Of a stretch of DNA of 64,000 nucleotides, positions 22,170 to 30,717 are shown piece after piece. The stretch lies in assembly GCA_013178375.1 (NCBI GenBank), contig JABLXQ010000018.1, forward strand, positions 49,730 to 113,729, in the 5' to 3' direction. Each line of letters opens with the position of its first letter. Position 1 is the first letter of the stretch. The notes beneath the pieces were generated by a model. The model worked only from the letters and a program-made list of their open reading frames with translations, did no database searches and was not told the DNA's origin. The position numbers and the translations under genes were made by a program. This DNA is from Gammaproteobacteria bacterium (GTDB lineage: Bacteria; Pseudomonadota; Gammaproteobacteria; Pseudomonadales; Ketobacteraceae).

Positions 22170-22669
22170 TTCGATTCCTCTTGTTTGGCACCGGTTTCCG
22201 ACTGTTCGAGTTGTCGCAACAAGGCCTGCACCCGGGCTTCCTGTTCAGGCGATACCTGTGCGGTCGCAGGCTGCTGCCGGAATTTGCGCACCAGGATGAT
22301 CAACGCCGCCAGCAGCGCCAGCGCAAACGGTCCGAACCACAAAAACCAGGTCAGCGGGCGCACTGGCGGACGGTAAGTGATGAAGTCACCAAACCGCTCC
22401 ACCATGTGATCGGTAATCTCGGAGTTGGATTTGCCTTCATTGATGAGGCGAAACACCCGGTCCTTGATGTCCTTGGACAGGCCAGCGTTGGAATCCGCAA
22501 CATTCTGGTTCTGGCATTTCGGGCAGCGCAGCTCTTCCACCAGCACGCGGAAACGCTGCTCATCTTCCGGCGCCTTGAATTCGTAGGCATCGATGGTGGC
22601 CAGCGCCGTGCCACCCAGCAACGCCAGCCAGAGCGCAGCCACCGGCAGAAACATTCGTTTCATGTTCAT
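22166..22669 (-). CDS. ccmH: Cytochrome c-type biogenesis protein CcmH
   Basis: CcmH is the membrane-anchored thiol-disulphide protein that handles the CXXCH cysteines of apocytochrome c before heme attachment. The 167-residue protein has a signal/anchor (residues 1-24), the redox pair C49/C52 in EELRCPKCQNQN, the three-helix bundle with KDIKDRVFRLINEGKSNSEITDHMVERFGDFI, and a C-terminal membrane segment (WFLWFGPFALALLAALIILVRKF). Its ATG overlaps the ccmG stop by 4 nt and its stop overlaps ccmI by 4 nt. Confidence 0.95.
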   Translation of the reverse strand: MNMKRMFLPVAALWLALLGGTALATIDAYEFKAPEDEQRFRVLVEELRCPKCQNQNVADSNAGLSKDIKDRVFRLINEGKSNSEITDHMVERFGDFITYRPPVRPLTWFLWFGPFALALLAALIILVRKFRQQPATAQVSPEQEARVQALLRQLEQSETGAKQEESK

Positions 22670-23247
22670 GCGCCACCCTTCTGGCTGTCATCACCCGCGG
22701 CAGGACCAGGATGAGTACCGCCCATTTCCTGCCATTTCGGCCACAGCAGCGTGCGCCACACATCCTCGGTAATTACGCCCACATGGCGATAGCGGATCTT
22801 GCCAGCGGCATCGATCAGGTAGGATTCCGGCGCACCGTACACACCCAGGTCCAGACCGAAATCCCCTTTCACATCGGCGATGTTCAGTTCAAAGGGATTG
22901 CCATGGATCGCAAGATATTGGCGCGCCGCCTGTGGCTCATCCTTGTAATTCAGCCCCACCATGCGGATGCCTTCCCGCGACAACGCCACCAGCACCGGAT
23001 GCTCCACAATGCAGGACGGGCACCAGGTGGCCCATACGTTCAACAGCAGGGGGCCCTTGATATCGGTGGCCGTGACGGTACGCGCAGGATCTTCCAGCGT
23101 GGGCAGTTGGAACGCCGGCAATGGCTGGTCGATACGGGTGGACGGCAGGATCGAAGGATCAGAACCGATCGCGCGCCCGAAGAAATACACCAGCAAGGCA
23201 AAACCGATCAGCGGCAACGAAAACAGCAGCCATTTATTCAGCGACAT
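22666..23247 (-). CDS. ccmG: Thiol:disulphide interchange protein CcmG/DsbE
   Basis: CcmG is a membrane-tethered periplasmic thioredoxin that keeps apocytochrome c or CcmH reduced, with electrons from CcdA or DsbD. The 193-residue protein has an N-terminal anchor (WLLFSLPLIGFALLVYFFG) and the thioredoxin motif WATWCPSC with C76 and C79, followed by GVYGAPESYLIDAAGKIRYRHVGV containing the cis-proline loop and the CcmG-specific acidic surface. The ATG overlaps the ccmF stop by one base (TGATG). Confidence 0.95.
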   Translation of the reverse strand: MSLNKWLLFSLPLIGFALLVYFFGRAIGSDPSILPSTRIDQPLPAFQLPTLEDPARTVTATDIKGPLLLNVWATWCPSCIVEHPVLVALSREGIRMVGLNYKDEPQAARQYLAIHGNPFELNIADVKGDFGLDLGVYGAPESYLIDAAGKIRYRHVGVITEDVWRTLLWPKWQEMGGTHPGPAAGDDSQKGGA

Positions 23248-25232
23248 CAGGCTTTTCCTCCCGCCAGGGACGAGGCTGCGCCGGCAACACGGCTTCTGAT
23301 CTGCAAGCGGTAGCGGCGATCACTCAGGGCAATGAATCCGCCCAGCGCCATGATCATGCCCCCACCCCACACCCAGCGCATATAAGGCTTGTAGTAAACG
23401 CGCACCGCCCAGCTGCCATCCTGCAACGGCTCGCCCAGTGCGACATAAAGATCGCGGGTGAAACCGGGATCAATCGCCGCTTCGGTCATCACGTCACGGC
23501 GCACGAAATAGCGGCGTTTTTCCGGACGCAGGGTGGCGATCTGCTCGTCACCGTGCAACACATTCACTACGCCTTCGGTGGACTGGAAATTCGGCCCCCT
23601 GATCTCGCGCACGCCGTCAAACACAAACACGTAGGGGCCAATGTTGACCCGGTCGCCCGCCGCCATGCGCACGTCGCGCTCCACGTCAAACGTCGAGGTC
23701 ATGGTGATGCCCGCCACCGTCACAGCAATACCGATATGCGCGATCACCATGCCCCAGTAACTGAGGGAAAGACGGCGCACACCCGCAATGAATCCGGCTT
23801 TCGCGGTGCGGATTTTCCGCAGGGCTTCCGTCAGCGTGATCCACACCACCCACAGGCACACCGACAAGGCCAGGAATGCAATCCAGTCCCAGCCGGCATC
23901 AAACAGCCAGAGCGCAAGGGCACCCAGCGACAGTGCGATCACCAGCGCCTGCAACAGCGTGCGCTTGAGCAGAGCCATCTGATGCCGTTTCCAGTTCACC
24001 AGCGGCCCGATTCCGGTGAACACCAGCAGCAGCAATGAAATCGGCACGAACACCGTGTTGAAATAAGGCGGGCCAATGGAAATCTTGCCCCAGCCCAGCA
24101 CGTCGAACAGGATCGGATACAGAGTTCCCACCAGCACCAGACCGGTCGCGCAAATCAGAATGACGTTGTTGCACAGCAAAAACATTTCGCGGGAATACAG
24201 ATCGAAACGGCTCTCGCTTTTCAGCACCGGCGCCCGCAACAGGAACAGCAGGAGGGAACCGCCCACCATCAACACCAGGAAGACCAGCACGAAATAGCCA
24301 CGTTCCGGATCGGCGGCAAACGCATGCACCGACGTCAGCACGCCGGAGCGCACCAGGAAGGTTCCCAGCAAACTGAGGGAAAAAGCCAGGATCGCCAGCA
24401 ACACCGTCCATGCCTTGAACACGCCACGCTTTTCTGTCACTGCCAGTGAATGCATCAGTGCCGTGCCTGCCAGCCAGGGCATGAAGGACGCATTTTCCAC
24501 CGGGTCCCAGAACCACCAGCCGCCCCAACCCAATTCGTAATAGGCCCACCAGCTGCCCAGTGCAATACCGATGGTGAGAAAACACCAGGCCACCGTGGTC
24601 CAGGGACGCGACCAGCGTGCCCAGGCGCTGTCGAGCCGTCCGCCCAATAGCCCGGCAATCGCAAATGCAAACGCGACCGAGAAACCCACATAGCCCATAT
24701 ACAGCATCGGCGGATGCACGATCAGGCCAAAATCCTGCAGCAGCGGATTCAGGTCACTGCCGTCGGGCGGAAAATCCGGCAGCACACGATCAAACGGATT
24801 TGAGGTGAATAAAAGGAAGGATATAAATCCTATGGCCACCAGCCCCATCACACCGAGCACGCGCGCGGCCACCACACCAGGCAGATGGCGACTCCAGAGC
24901 GCAACCGCAGCAGTCCACCCGCCAAGCACCAGCGCCCACAGCAGCAGCGAACCTTCATGACCACCCCACACCGCCGAAATCTTGTATCCCAGCGGCAGCA
25001 GCGTATTCGAATTCTGCGCCACATAGGCGACGGTAAAATCGTTGCCGACAAAACTCGCCGCCAGACATATAAAGGCAAACAGAAGAAAACCAAACTGCCC
25101 ATAAGCTGCCGGACGGGCCACCGCCATCCAGCGCCCGTTCATCAGCGCAGCACCCGCCAGCGGCACCACCGCCTGCACCACCGCCATTACCATCGCCATG
25201 ACGATGGCGAAATGTCCGATTTCTGGTATCAC
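23247..25232 (-). CDS. ccmF: Heme lyase subunit CcmF
   Basis: CcmF is the large integral-membrane heme lyase subunit that takes heme from holo-CcmE and attaches it to apocytochrome c with CcmH and CcmI. The 661-residue protein has about fifteen membrane segments. The WWD heme-handling motif is visible as ELGWGGWWFWDPVENASFMPWLAGTALMHS around residues 230-260, and conserved histidines appear in WGGHEGS, LIVHPPMLYMGY and the C-terminal periplasmic loop region. The start is ATG at 25232. It is the first gene of the run here: nothing upstream on this strand resembles ccmA-ccmE, which normally precede it. Confidence 0.95.
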   Translation of the reverse strand: MIPEIGHFAIVMAMVMAVVQAVVPLAGAALMNGRWMAVARPAAYGQFGFLLFAFICLAASFVGNDFTVAYVAQNSNTLLPLGYKISAVWGGHEGSLLLWALVLGGWTAAVALWSRHLPGVVAARVLGVMGLVAIGFISFLLFTSNPFDRVLPDFPPDGSDLNPLLQDFGLIVHPPMLYMGYVGFSVAFAFAIAGLLGGRLDSAWARWSRPWTTVAWCFLTIGIALGSWWAYYELGWGGWWFWDPVENASFMPWLAGTALMHSLAVTEKRGVFKAWTVLLAILAFSLSLLGTFLVRSGVLTSVHAFAADPERGYFVLVFLVLMVGGSLLLFLLRAPVLKSESRFDLYSREMFLLCNNVILICATGLVLVGTLYPILFDVLGWGKISIGPPYFNTVFVPISLLLLVFTGIGPLVNWKRHQMALLKRTLLQALVIALSLGALALWLFDAGWDWIAFLALSVCLWVVWITLTEALRKIRTAKAGFIAGVRRLSLSYWGMVIAHIGIAVTVAGITMTSTFDVERDVRMAAGDRVNIGPYVFVFDGVREIRGPNFQSTEGVVNVLHGDEQIATLRPEKRRYFVRRDVMTEAAIDPGFTRDLYVALGEPLQDGSWAVRVYYKPYMRWVWGGGMIMALGGFIALSDRRYRLQIRSRVAGAASSLAGGKA

Positions 25233-25354
25233 CTTGATTGCTCCCGCCAGCCTTTATGGCTGTCATAAAAACGCCGCTAACCATACCACAGGCCACTGCT
25301 TCAGGCACCCGACCCTACCGCTGCCTATTCTGATTCGCTTTTGCCGCTAAGACT

Positions 25355-25389
25355 TTGACTTTCCGTGACGGAAACGTATTTTTACGTTT
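25355..25389 (+). promoter_or_regulatory. Predicted fabA promoter overlapped by a palindromic operator
   Basis: TTGACT (25355-25360) and TATTTT (25377-25382) are 16 bases apart, pointing towards fabA. A perfect inverted repeat AAACGTA-TTTT-TACGTTT at 25372-25389 covers the -10, as a repressor site would. The regulator is unknown; the sequence does not match the FabR or DesT sites I know. The rest of the 352-nt ccmF-fabA divergent region holds no gene. Confidence 0.45.
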
Positions 25390-25584
25390 ACGGCTGTCGC
25401 TTCCTGCCAGTAGAACAGCTACCATGTGGCCTGCGAGAAAGGAATCCTGAACGCGCAGGTGAGTTGTCATTTCTGCCCATCGCACCCAGCAGTGGTCGCC
25501 ATGCCGGCCCGACAACCGGGAAAAAAGAACAAACCAGCCCCCGTCACCTGTAACAATCATTCATTCACAAAGCATCGACACTTC

Positions 25585-26100
25585 ATGAGTCAGAAAAACG
25601 CTTACACCCTGCAAGAATTGCTGGACTGCGGCCACGGCAAAATGTTCGGCCCCGGCAACGCCCGTCTTCCCCTTCCCAACATGCTGATGATGGATCGCGT
25701 CACCACCATCAACGCCGATGGCGGTCTGCATGGCAAGGGCGAGATCATCGCCGAATTGGACATCAAGCCGGACCTCTGGTTCTTCGGCTGTCATTTCGAG
25801 GAAGATCCGGTAATGCCGGGTTGCCTCGGCCTCGACGCCATGTGGCAGCTGATCGGTTTCTTCCTGGGCTGGAAAGGCAACAAGGGCCGCGGTCGCGCCC
25901 TGGGTGCCGGCGAAGTGAAATTCTTCGGCCAGGTGCTGCCCACTGCCAAGGTGGTGCGCTATGAAATCCAGATGAAGCGTGTGATTGAACGCAAGCTGGT
26001 AATGGGTATCGGCGATGCGTCCCTGAGTGTGGACGGCCGCGAAATATATACCGCGAAAGATCTGCGGGTCGGCCTGTTCACCTCGACCGACAGCTTCTGA
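25585..26100 (+). CDS. fabA: 3-hydroxydecanoyl-ACP dehydratase/isomerase
   Basis: FabA dehydrates 3-hydroxydecanoyl-ACP and isomerises the trans-2 to the cis-3 double bond, the branch point of anaerobic unsaturated fatty acid synthesis. The 171-residue hotdog protein has catalytic His70 ([12 protein letters not shown]) and Asp84 (GLDAMWQ), exactly the E. coli numbering. The ATG at 25585 is chosen because homology starts at [16 protein letters not shown]; the frame is open upstream but without family resemblance. fabB follows 56 nt downstream, the usual fabAB operon. Confidence 0.97.
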   Translation: MSQKNAYTLQELLDCGHGKMFGPGNARLPLPNMLMMDRVTTINADGGLHGKGEIIAELDIKPDLWFFGCHFEEDPVMPGCLGLDAMWQLIGFFLGWKGNKGRGRALGAGEVKFFGQVLPTAKVVRYEIQMKRVIERKLVMGIGDASLSVDGREIYTAKDLRVGLFTSTDSF

Positions 26101-26156
26101 TCCCGAATCAACAACGATAACCATAACAAACACGTCATTCGCAAAAGGTATTCGCC

Positions 26157-27371
26157 ATGAAACGCATTGTGGTAACTGGGATGGGCATTGTTTCCTGCCT
26201 CGGCAACGACAAGGCAACGGTCACTGCCTCGCTCAGGAACGGCACCTCGGGCATCCGCTTCAAGGAGTCGTACAAGGAAATGGGCCTGCGCAGCCATGTG
26301 GCCGGCCAGGTCCAGATCAACGTCGAAGACTATATCGACCGCAAACCCCTGCGTTTCATGGGTGACGCCGCTGCCTATGCCTACATCGCGATGCAACAGG
26401 CGATCAAGGATTCCGGCCTGACCGACAGCGAAGTTTCCAATATCCGTACCGGCATTGTGGCCGGCTCCGGTGGCGGCAGCTCCGACAACCAGGTGCAGGC
26501 TGCCGACATCCTGCGGGAAAAAGGCGTCAAGCGCATCGGGCCCTACATGGTGCCACGCGTCATGACCAGCACCGTGTCAGCCTGTCTGGCCACACCGTTC
26601 AAGATCAAGGGTGTGAACTACTCGATCACCTCTGCCTGCGCCACCAGCGCTCACTGCATTGGTCACGCGGCGGAACTGATCCAGCTCGGCAAACAGGACA
26701 TCGTGTTTGCCGGCGGTGGCGAGGAAGAACACTGGGCCCTGACCATGATGTTCGATGCCATGGGCGCCCTGTCCACCAAATACAACGACGCCCCTTCCAC
26801 TGCGTCCCGCGCCTTTGACGTTTCCCGCGACGGTTTTGTCATCGCTGGCGGCGGCGGCATGCTGGTGATCGAGGAATACGAACACGCCAAGGCCCGTGGC
26901 GCGAAAATCTATGCCGAACTGGTGGGCTACGGCGCCACTTCCGACGGCTGCGACATGGTGGCACCCAGCGGTGAAGGCGCCATGCGCTGCATGCAGATGG
27001 CAATGTCCACCGTGAAAGGCCCCATCGATTACATCAACGCCCACGGCACCAGTACGCCAGTGGGTGACGCGGCTGAAATCGGCGCGATGAAGGAAGTGTT
27101 TGGCGGCCGGACACCTCCCGTCAGCTCAACCAAATCCCTCACCGGCCACTCGCTGGGTGCTGCGGGCGTGCAGGAAGCGATTTACAGCCTGCTGATGCTG
27201 GAGAATGACTTCATCGCGGCATCCGCCAACATTGAGAACCTGGATGAGAAAGTGGCAGGTGCTGATGTTGTGCTGGAACGGCGGGACAATGCCGGGCTGC
27301 GGACGGTGATGAGCAACAGCTTCGGATTTGGCGGGACCAATGCGACCCTGGTGATGCAGAAGCCGGAGTGA
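26157..27371 (+). CDS. fabB: 3-oxoacyl-ACP synthase I
   Basis: FabB elongates acyl-ACPs by decarboxylative Claisen condensation with malonyl-ACP and is required to extend the cis-3-decenoyl-ACP made by FabA. The 404-residue thiolase-fold enzyme shows the nucleophile Cys161 in SACATSAHC, the first catalytic His in [15 protein letters not shown], Lys in SSTKSLTGH, and the second His in [12 protein letters not shown], followed by the glycine-rich [14 protein letters not shown]. The start is ATG at 26157 with an AAAGG ribosome site. A strong terminator follows. Confidence 0.97.
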   Translation: MKRIVVTGMGIVSCLGNDKATVTASLRNGTSGIRFKESYKEMGLRSHVAGQVQINVEDYIDRKPLRFMGDAAAYAYIAMQQAIKDSGLTDSEVSNIRTGIVAGSGGGSSDNQVQAADILREKGVKRIGPYMVPRVMTSTVSACLATPFKIKGVNYSITSACATSAHCIGHAAELIQLGKQDIVFAGGGEEEHWALTMMFDAMGALSTKYNDAPSTASRAFDVSRDGFVIAGGGGMLVIEEYEHAKARGAKIYAELVGYGATSDGCDMVAPSGEGAMRCMQMAMSTVKGPIDYINAHGTSTPVGDAAEIGAMKEVFGGRTPPVSSTKSLTGHSLGAAGVQEAIYSLLMLENDFIAASANIENLDEKVAGADVVLERRDNAGLRTVMSNSFGFGGTNATLVMQKPE

Positions 27372-27408
27372 TCTGGCGGCTACACGCCGTTCTTGAAGTG
27401 AATATTGA

Positions 27409-27431
27409 AGCAGCCTTCGGGCTGCTTTTTT
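27409..27431 (+). terminator. Rho-independent terminator of fabAB
   Basis: A 7-bp stem AGCAGCC (27409-27415) / GGCTGCT (27420-27426) with a TTCG tetraloop is followed by a T run, 37 nt past the fabB stop. Confidence 0.9.
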
Positions 27432-27481
27432 GTGGGCGGGTGAAAATGACGGGGCTTGCACACGATTGCGATTGCAGAAAT

Positions 27482-27510
27482 GAAAACGCCAGCACGAGGC
27501 TGGCGTTTTC
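27482..27510 (-). terminator. Rho-independent terminator of the porin gene
   Basis: A perfect 12-bp stem with arms 27482-27493 and 27499-27510 and a 5-nt loop has A/T at the stem base. It lies 25 nt past the porin stop codon in the leftward direction. Confidence 0.85.
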
Positions 27511-27535
27511 GGAGACTTCTTGATCCTGGGAAGGA

Positions 27536-28645
27536 TTAGAAGTTGTGGACGATACCTACGCCCAAGTTGTCTTTGGTTTGCTCTTCGGCGCCGTCAAAGT
27601 CAGCTTCGTACGCCAACATGTTGTAGTAACCAAACAGGGTAGTTTGCTTGCTCAACAGGTAGTCAACTCCGAATGCCAATTGTTCAGCATCGAAATCTTC
27701 ATCAGCATCATTGTCGGAGAGCGTAGTTGCACCATACTGACCTTTCAAAACAATCTGACTGATTTTGAAAGAAGCACTCAACAGAAAGCCATCCTGCTCC
27801 AAATCACCATCAATATCGGAATCCGAAGTTTCAGCCTGCTGGTACATTGCACCCAACTGCAGAGCATCCAACGTAATCACGCCGGTCAAACGCAGCGTGT
27901 CGTAGTATGCGCCATCTGACAGCAGTGCGAATTCAGGATCAACACCATAGTACGCAGTTGAAGCAACTTCAGAGTCATATGCCAACGCAGCGTAAATCAT
28001 GTCCTGTGTGAAAGTCACAGAGGTCGAGAAGGCATCTGCAGGACCATCTTTCTCTTCACCATTGGTGTCGGCAGGAATGGTATTCTCATCAAGACCATCA
28101 TCGTATTGCTCACCAGGCATAAAGGCCAGATTTGCCTGGAAGCCACCCATTGCCGGGGTTGAATATTGGAGAACATCGCTAACACGGTTGTCGCCCAGAA
28201 AAATGTACTGCAAGTCACCTGCCAGATCGTTGAACTGGTCTATCTTGCCCTGGGATTTCTTCAGCGGGCTATCAAAGTTACCAACCTGGAAAGTACCAAA
28301 ATTTCCTGCCAACCCCACGAAGCGGTCTCGGTTGCTCCAAGTGGAACCGTCACCATCAGCGGAAAGACCGAACTCAATTTGATAAATCGCTTTCAGGCTG
28401 TCGTTAACGGCGGCATCACCTTTTACACCCAGGCGAGATGAGTTGCTGATCAGCTCCCAACGATCAGCGCTGGTGTTGCGATCCCCAAGCGGATCACCGT
28501 CCAGATCAACATCATAGCCATAATCAACATCAACCATTTCATACGAAACATTCAGCTTGCCATAAACAGTAGGGCCTTCCGCCAGAGCAACTCCAGGCAT
28601 GGCAATTGCGGCGCTGATAGCCAAAGGAAGCAATCTTACTTTCAT
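27536..28645 (-). CDS. Gram-negative general porin, probably Pho-regulated
   Basis: 369-residue outer-membrane beta-barrel porin of the Gram-negative porin_4 type. The signal peptide MKVRLLPLAISAAIAMPGVALA ends at an ALA-EG cleavage site (residue 22), the first strand is PTVYGKLNVSYEMV, and the C-terminus ends in LGVGIVHNF with the terminal Phe required for BAM recognition. Alternating polar/hydrophobic strands fill the rest. Several loops are very acidic, and Lys is scarce. The ATG at 28645 has a GGAGAGAG ribosome site. A Pho box lies about 80 nt upstream and a terminator follows. Substrate is not evident. Its codon use is less GC-biased than that of its neighbours. Confidence 0.88.
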   Translation of the reverse strand: MKVRLLPLAISAAIAMPGVALAEGPTVYGKLNVSYEMVDVDYGYDVDLDGDPLGDRNTSADRWELISNSSRLGVKGDAAVNDSLKAIYQIEFGLSADGDGSTWSNRDRFVGLAGNFGTFQVGNFDSPLKKSQGKIDQFNDLAGDLQYIFLGDNRVSDVLQYSTPAMGGFQANLAFMPGEQYDDGLDENTIPADTNGEEKDGPADAFSTSVTFTQDMIYAALAYDSEVASTAYYGVDPEFALLSDGAYYDTLRLTGVITLDALQLGAMYQQAETSDSDIDGDLEQDGFLLSASFKISQIVLKGQYGATTLSDNDADEDFDAEQLAFGVDYLLSKQTTLFGYYNMLAYEADFDGAEEQTKDNLGVGIVHNF

Positions 28646-28706
28646 ATTCTCTCTCCAAAAGGTCCGAGGTATTTGACACAAAAGACTGTTTTCACTGACG
28701 GTGCGC

Positions 28707-28740
28707 AGTATGAAGACGATTTATGACACTTCAGTGACAT
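28707..28740 (-). promoter_or_regulatory. Predicted PhoB box and -10 of the porin
   Basis: Read leftwards, ATGTCAC-TGAA-GTGTCAT (28740-28723) is two 7-bp direct repeats with TGTCA cores 11 bp apart, the PhoB box layout (consensus CTGTCAT-4-CTGTCAT). After exactly 10 bases follows CATACT (28712-28707) as a -10, the spacing known for E. coli phoA. The leader to the porin ATG is about 55 nt. Confidence 0.7.
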
Positions 28741-29154
28741 TCACGTTTCGTGAGAAACCAATAACAAAAAAACGGGTCATCAAAAACCAGGCTCGCAGAT
28801 TCCTGCTGTCGCGTCGCAAAAAGACTGAGCCCGTTCCATTTTTCTGTTCTGACTTCCCTGACCAGCTGCACTACAGCAAACACAGATTGTTGCAGCGCCG
28901 CCCCCTCTTGCAAACAGGACGACGTGGCAATTATATGACAGTCGCATGAAAAGCAAAGGCTATTTCGCGCCATTATAGACGTTGTGACCATCGCCCTAAC
29001 CCAGATCAAAAAACGCGCTGAAAGCCGGGTTGCCGGCGCCCGCGTTTATCAGCTTCATGCGTTATTGAAAGCAAGCCTACCTGGATATTCCGCCCTGGCA
29101 ATCAACCGGAAGAGGTAATGTCGCACCGGCAGGGCGAAGTGGCGATTCACGCCA
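28741..29154. other. Non-coding region upstream of the porin promoter
   Basis: About 414 bases between the Pho box and the lipoprotein stop codon. Short open frames on both strands lack ribosome sites and recognisable sequence. No repeat, RNA gene or strong terminator was seen. Confidence 0.4.
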
Positions 29155-29850
29155 TCAAGGTTTGCCAATCCATTTCAAAAACGCATCCCTCTCCGCCGCA
29201 GAAGCATTCTGCCAGGAATACTGCAGCATCTTGAGATGGGGGGCTTCGGTGCCGGGCGCCGCCTGTCCTGCCGGAGCAGCGGCAGCCACACCGGCAGCGC
29301 CCGCCACGACCGCAGCACCCGCCGGGGCAGCTGCCTGCACCTTGTCGCTGGCAAATTCATAAGTCGGTGTGTTTTCGAATTTCAGACCCGCCAGGAATTC
29401 GCGCGGACGACTCAATTCCACAGTGACCGGCACCCGGGTCCCGCCCGGCAGTTCCACCACCCGGAAATCCGGCTTTTCCGCGAAAGATTTGGCGTGATTG
29501 AGGCGCTTCTGCGGCTCATGCTGAACCTGGTAGCGCTTGCCGGCTTCCGCCACAAACGTGATCTTCACGGGGCGCGATACCACTTTTTCGTGATTGTCGG
29601 CGTCCACGTCGAAGATGTCCGAATATTCCACCAGCAGCGTGTGCTGGCCAGCCTGGATGTCGTAGACATGCTTCTGGCCAATGAAACCGACGCCCATATC
29701 TTCATTGTCGATGTACTTGATCAGCACCGTCTCGAACGAATCAATATGGGCAGCCTGTGCGGGATCGCCTTCGTAGAGTTTGTGGTGGCGGCCCGAAGCA
29801 CAAGCGGTGAACACGAGCGAACAAAGCAGGAGCAGTGCGATTCTATTCAT
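29155..29850 (-). CDS. Putative lipoprotein, DUF2057/YccT-like
   Basis: 231-residue exported protein. The signal peptide MNRIALLLLCSLVFTAC has a lipobox-like FTAC with Cys17 as the lipidation site (Phe at -3 is a little unusual). The body has a beta-rich region (VYDIQAGQHTLLVEYSDIFD..., PVKITFVAEAGKRYQVQHEP, ...DFRVVELPGGTRVPVTVELSRP) that resembles the DUF2057/YccT family, a Pro/Ala-rich linker at ~170-200, and a C-terminal LKMLQYSWQNASAAERDAFLKWI helix pair also typical of that family. Function unknown. The ATG at 29850 is the only plausible start. It reads in the same direction as the TauE gene 74 nt upstream. Confidence 0.75.
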   Translation of the reverse strand: MNRIALLLLCSLVFTACASGRHHKLYEGDPAQAAHIDSFETVLIKYIDNEDMGVGFIGQKHVYDIQAGQHTLLVEYSDIFDVDADNHEKVVSRPVKITFVAEAGKRYQVQHEPQKRLNHAKSFAEKPDFRVVELPGGTRVPVTVELSRPREFLAGLKFENTPTYEFASDKVQAAAPAGAAVVAGAAGVAAAAPAGQAAPGTEAPHLKMLQYSWQNASAAERDAFLKWIGKP

Positions 29851-29924
29851 GGCTTTTCCTGGAAGGACGATAACTGGATTGCAGCTATCCTATTGCAGTT
29901 TGATGACAGCAAGGTGACGGCATC

Positions 29925-30713
29925 TTATCCGAACAGCAGTTTGACACCCACCGCCGACAGCACCGCAGAGAAGATTTTTTTCAGGGTGTCTGCGGGAATG
30001 CGGTGAGCCCAGCGGGCGCCGATCTGGGAAAACAGGACGCTGGTCACGGCAATGCCCGCCAGCGCAGGAAGATAGATGTAACCAACGCTGTGTTGCGGCA
30101 ATTGTGGATGGTTCCAGCCGGTCCACACGAAACCGGCAGCGCCGGCAATGGCGATGGGTATGCCACCCGCGCTGGAGGTGCCCACGGCGTCCTGCATTTT
30201 CATGTTGCACCAGGTGAAGAACGGGACGCTGAGGGAACCGCCGCCGATGCCAAAGATGGCTGACACCGCGCCGATAATGACGCCCACGCCAGTGAGTCCG
30301 GTTCTGCCCGGCAGGGAGCGGCCAGCCTTCGGCGCCTTTCCCTTCAGCATCTGCGCGGCTATCAGCAACGCGAATACACCAAACAGGATTTGCAGGATGC
30401 GGCCGTGCAGCAGGTCAGCCAGTTTGGCACCGAGCAACGCGCCGGCCACGAGCCCTACCGTAAACCAGGTGAGCACAGACCAGAGCACCGAGCCCTTGCG
30501 ATGATGCTGGAACACCGAACCGGTGGAGGTGATGATGATGGTAGCCAGGGAAGTGCCCACGGCCATATGGGTAAGCACTTCCGGGGAGAAGCCCAGGGCG
30601 GTGAAGGAATAGATCAGGACGGGTACAACGATGATGCCCCCACCCACTCCCAGCAGTCCAGCCGAGAGGCCCGCGAATATACCCAGGAGTGGATAGAGGA
30701 GGAATTCCAGCAA
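29925..30713 (-). CDS. TauE/SafE-family sulphite/anion exporter
   Basis: 262-residue inner-membrane protein with about eight membrane segments in two halves, each opening with the family's glycine-rich motif: GLSAGLLGVGGGIIVVPVL near residue 15 and GAVSAIFGIGGGSLSVPFF near residue 150. TauE/SafE proteins export sulphite, sulphoacetate or related small anions; the substrate here is unknown. The start appears to be a TTG at 30713, four bases after the accA stop, since no ATG lies before the first membrane segment. This suggests translational coupling to accA. A second family member is at 58944-59732. Confidence 0.88.
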   Translation of the reverse strand: MLEFLLYPLLGIFAGLSAGLLGVGGGIIVVPVLIYSFTALGFSPEVLTHMAVGTSLATIIITSTGSVFQHHRKGSVLWSVLTWFTVGLVAGALLGAKLADLLHGRILQILFGVFALLIAAQMLKGKAPKAGRSLPGRTGLTGVGVIIGAVSAIFGIGGGSLSVPFFTWCNMKMQDAVGTSSAGGIPIAIAGAAGFVWTGWNHPQLPQHSVGYIYLPALAGIAVTSVLFSQIGARWAHRIPADTLKKIFSAVLSAVGVKLLFG

Positions 30714-30717
30714 GATT

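Noticed and set aside
28723..28740. Imperfect palindrome upstream of the porin
   Set aside because: It can be read as an 18-bp dyad with mismatches, but the direct-repeat reading (two TGTCA 7-mers, 11-bp period, 10 bp to the -10) fits PhoB boxes better and is reported instead.
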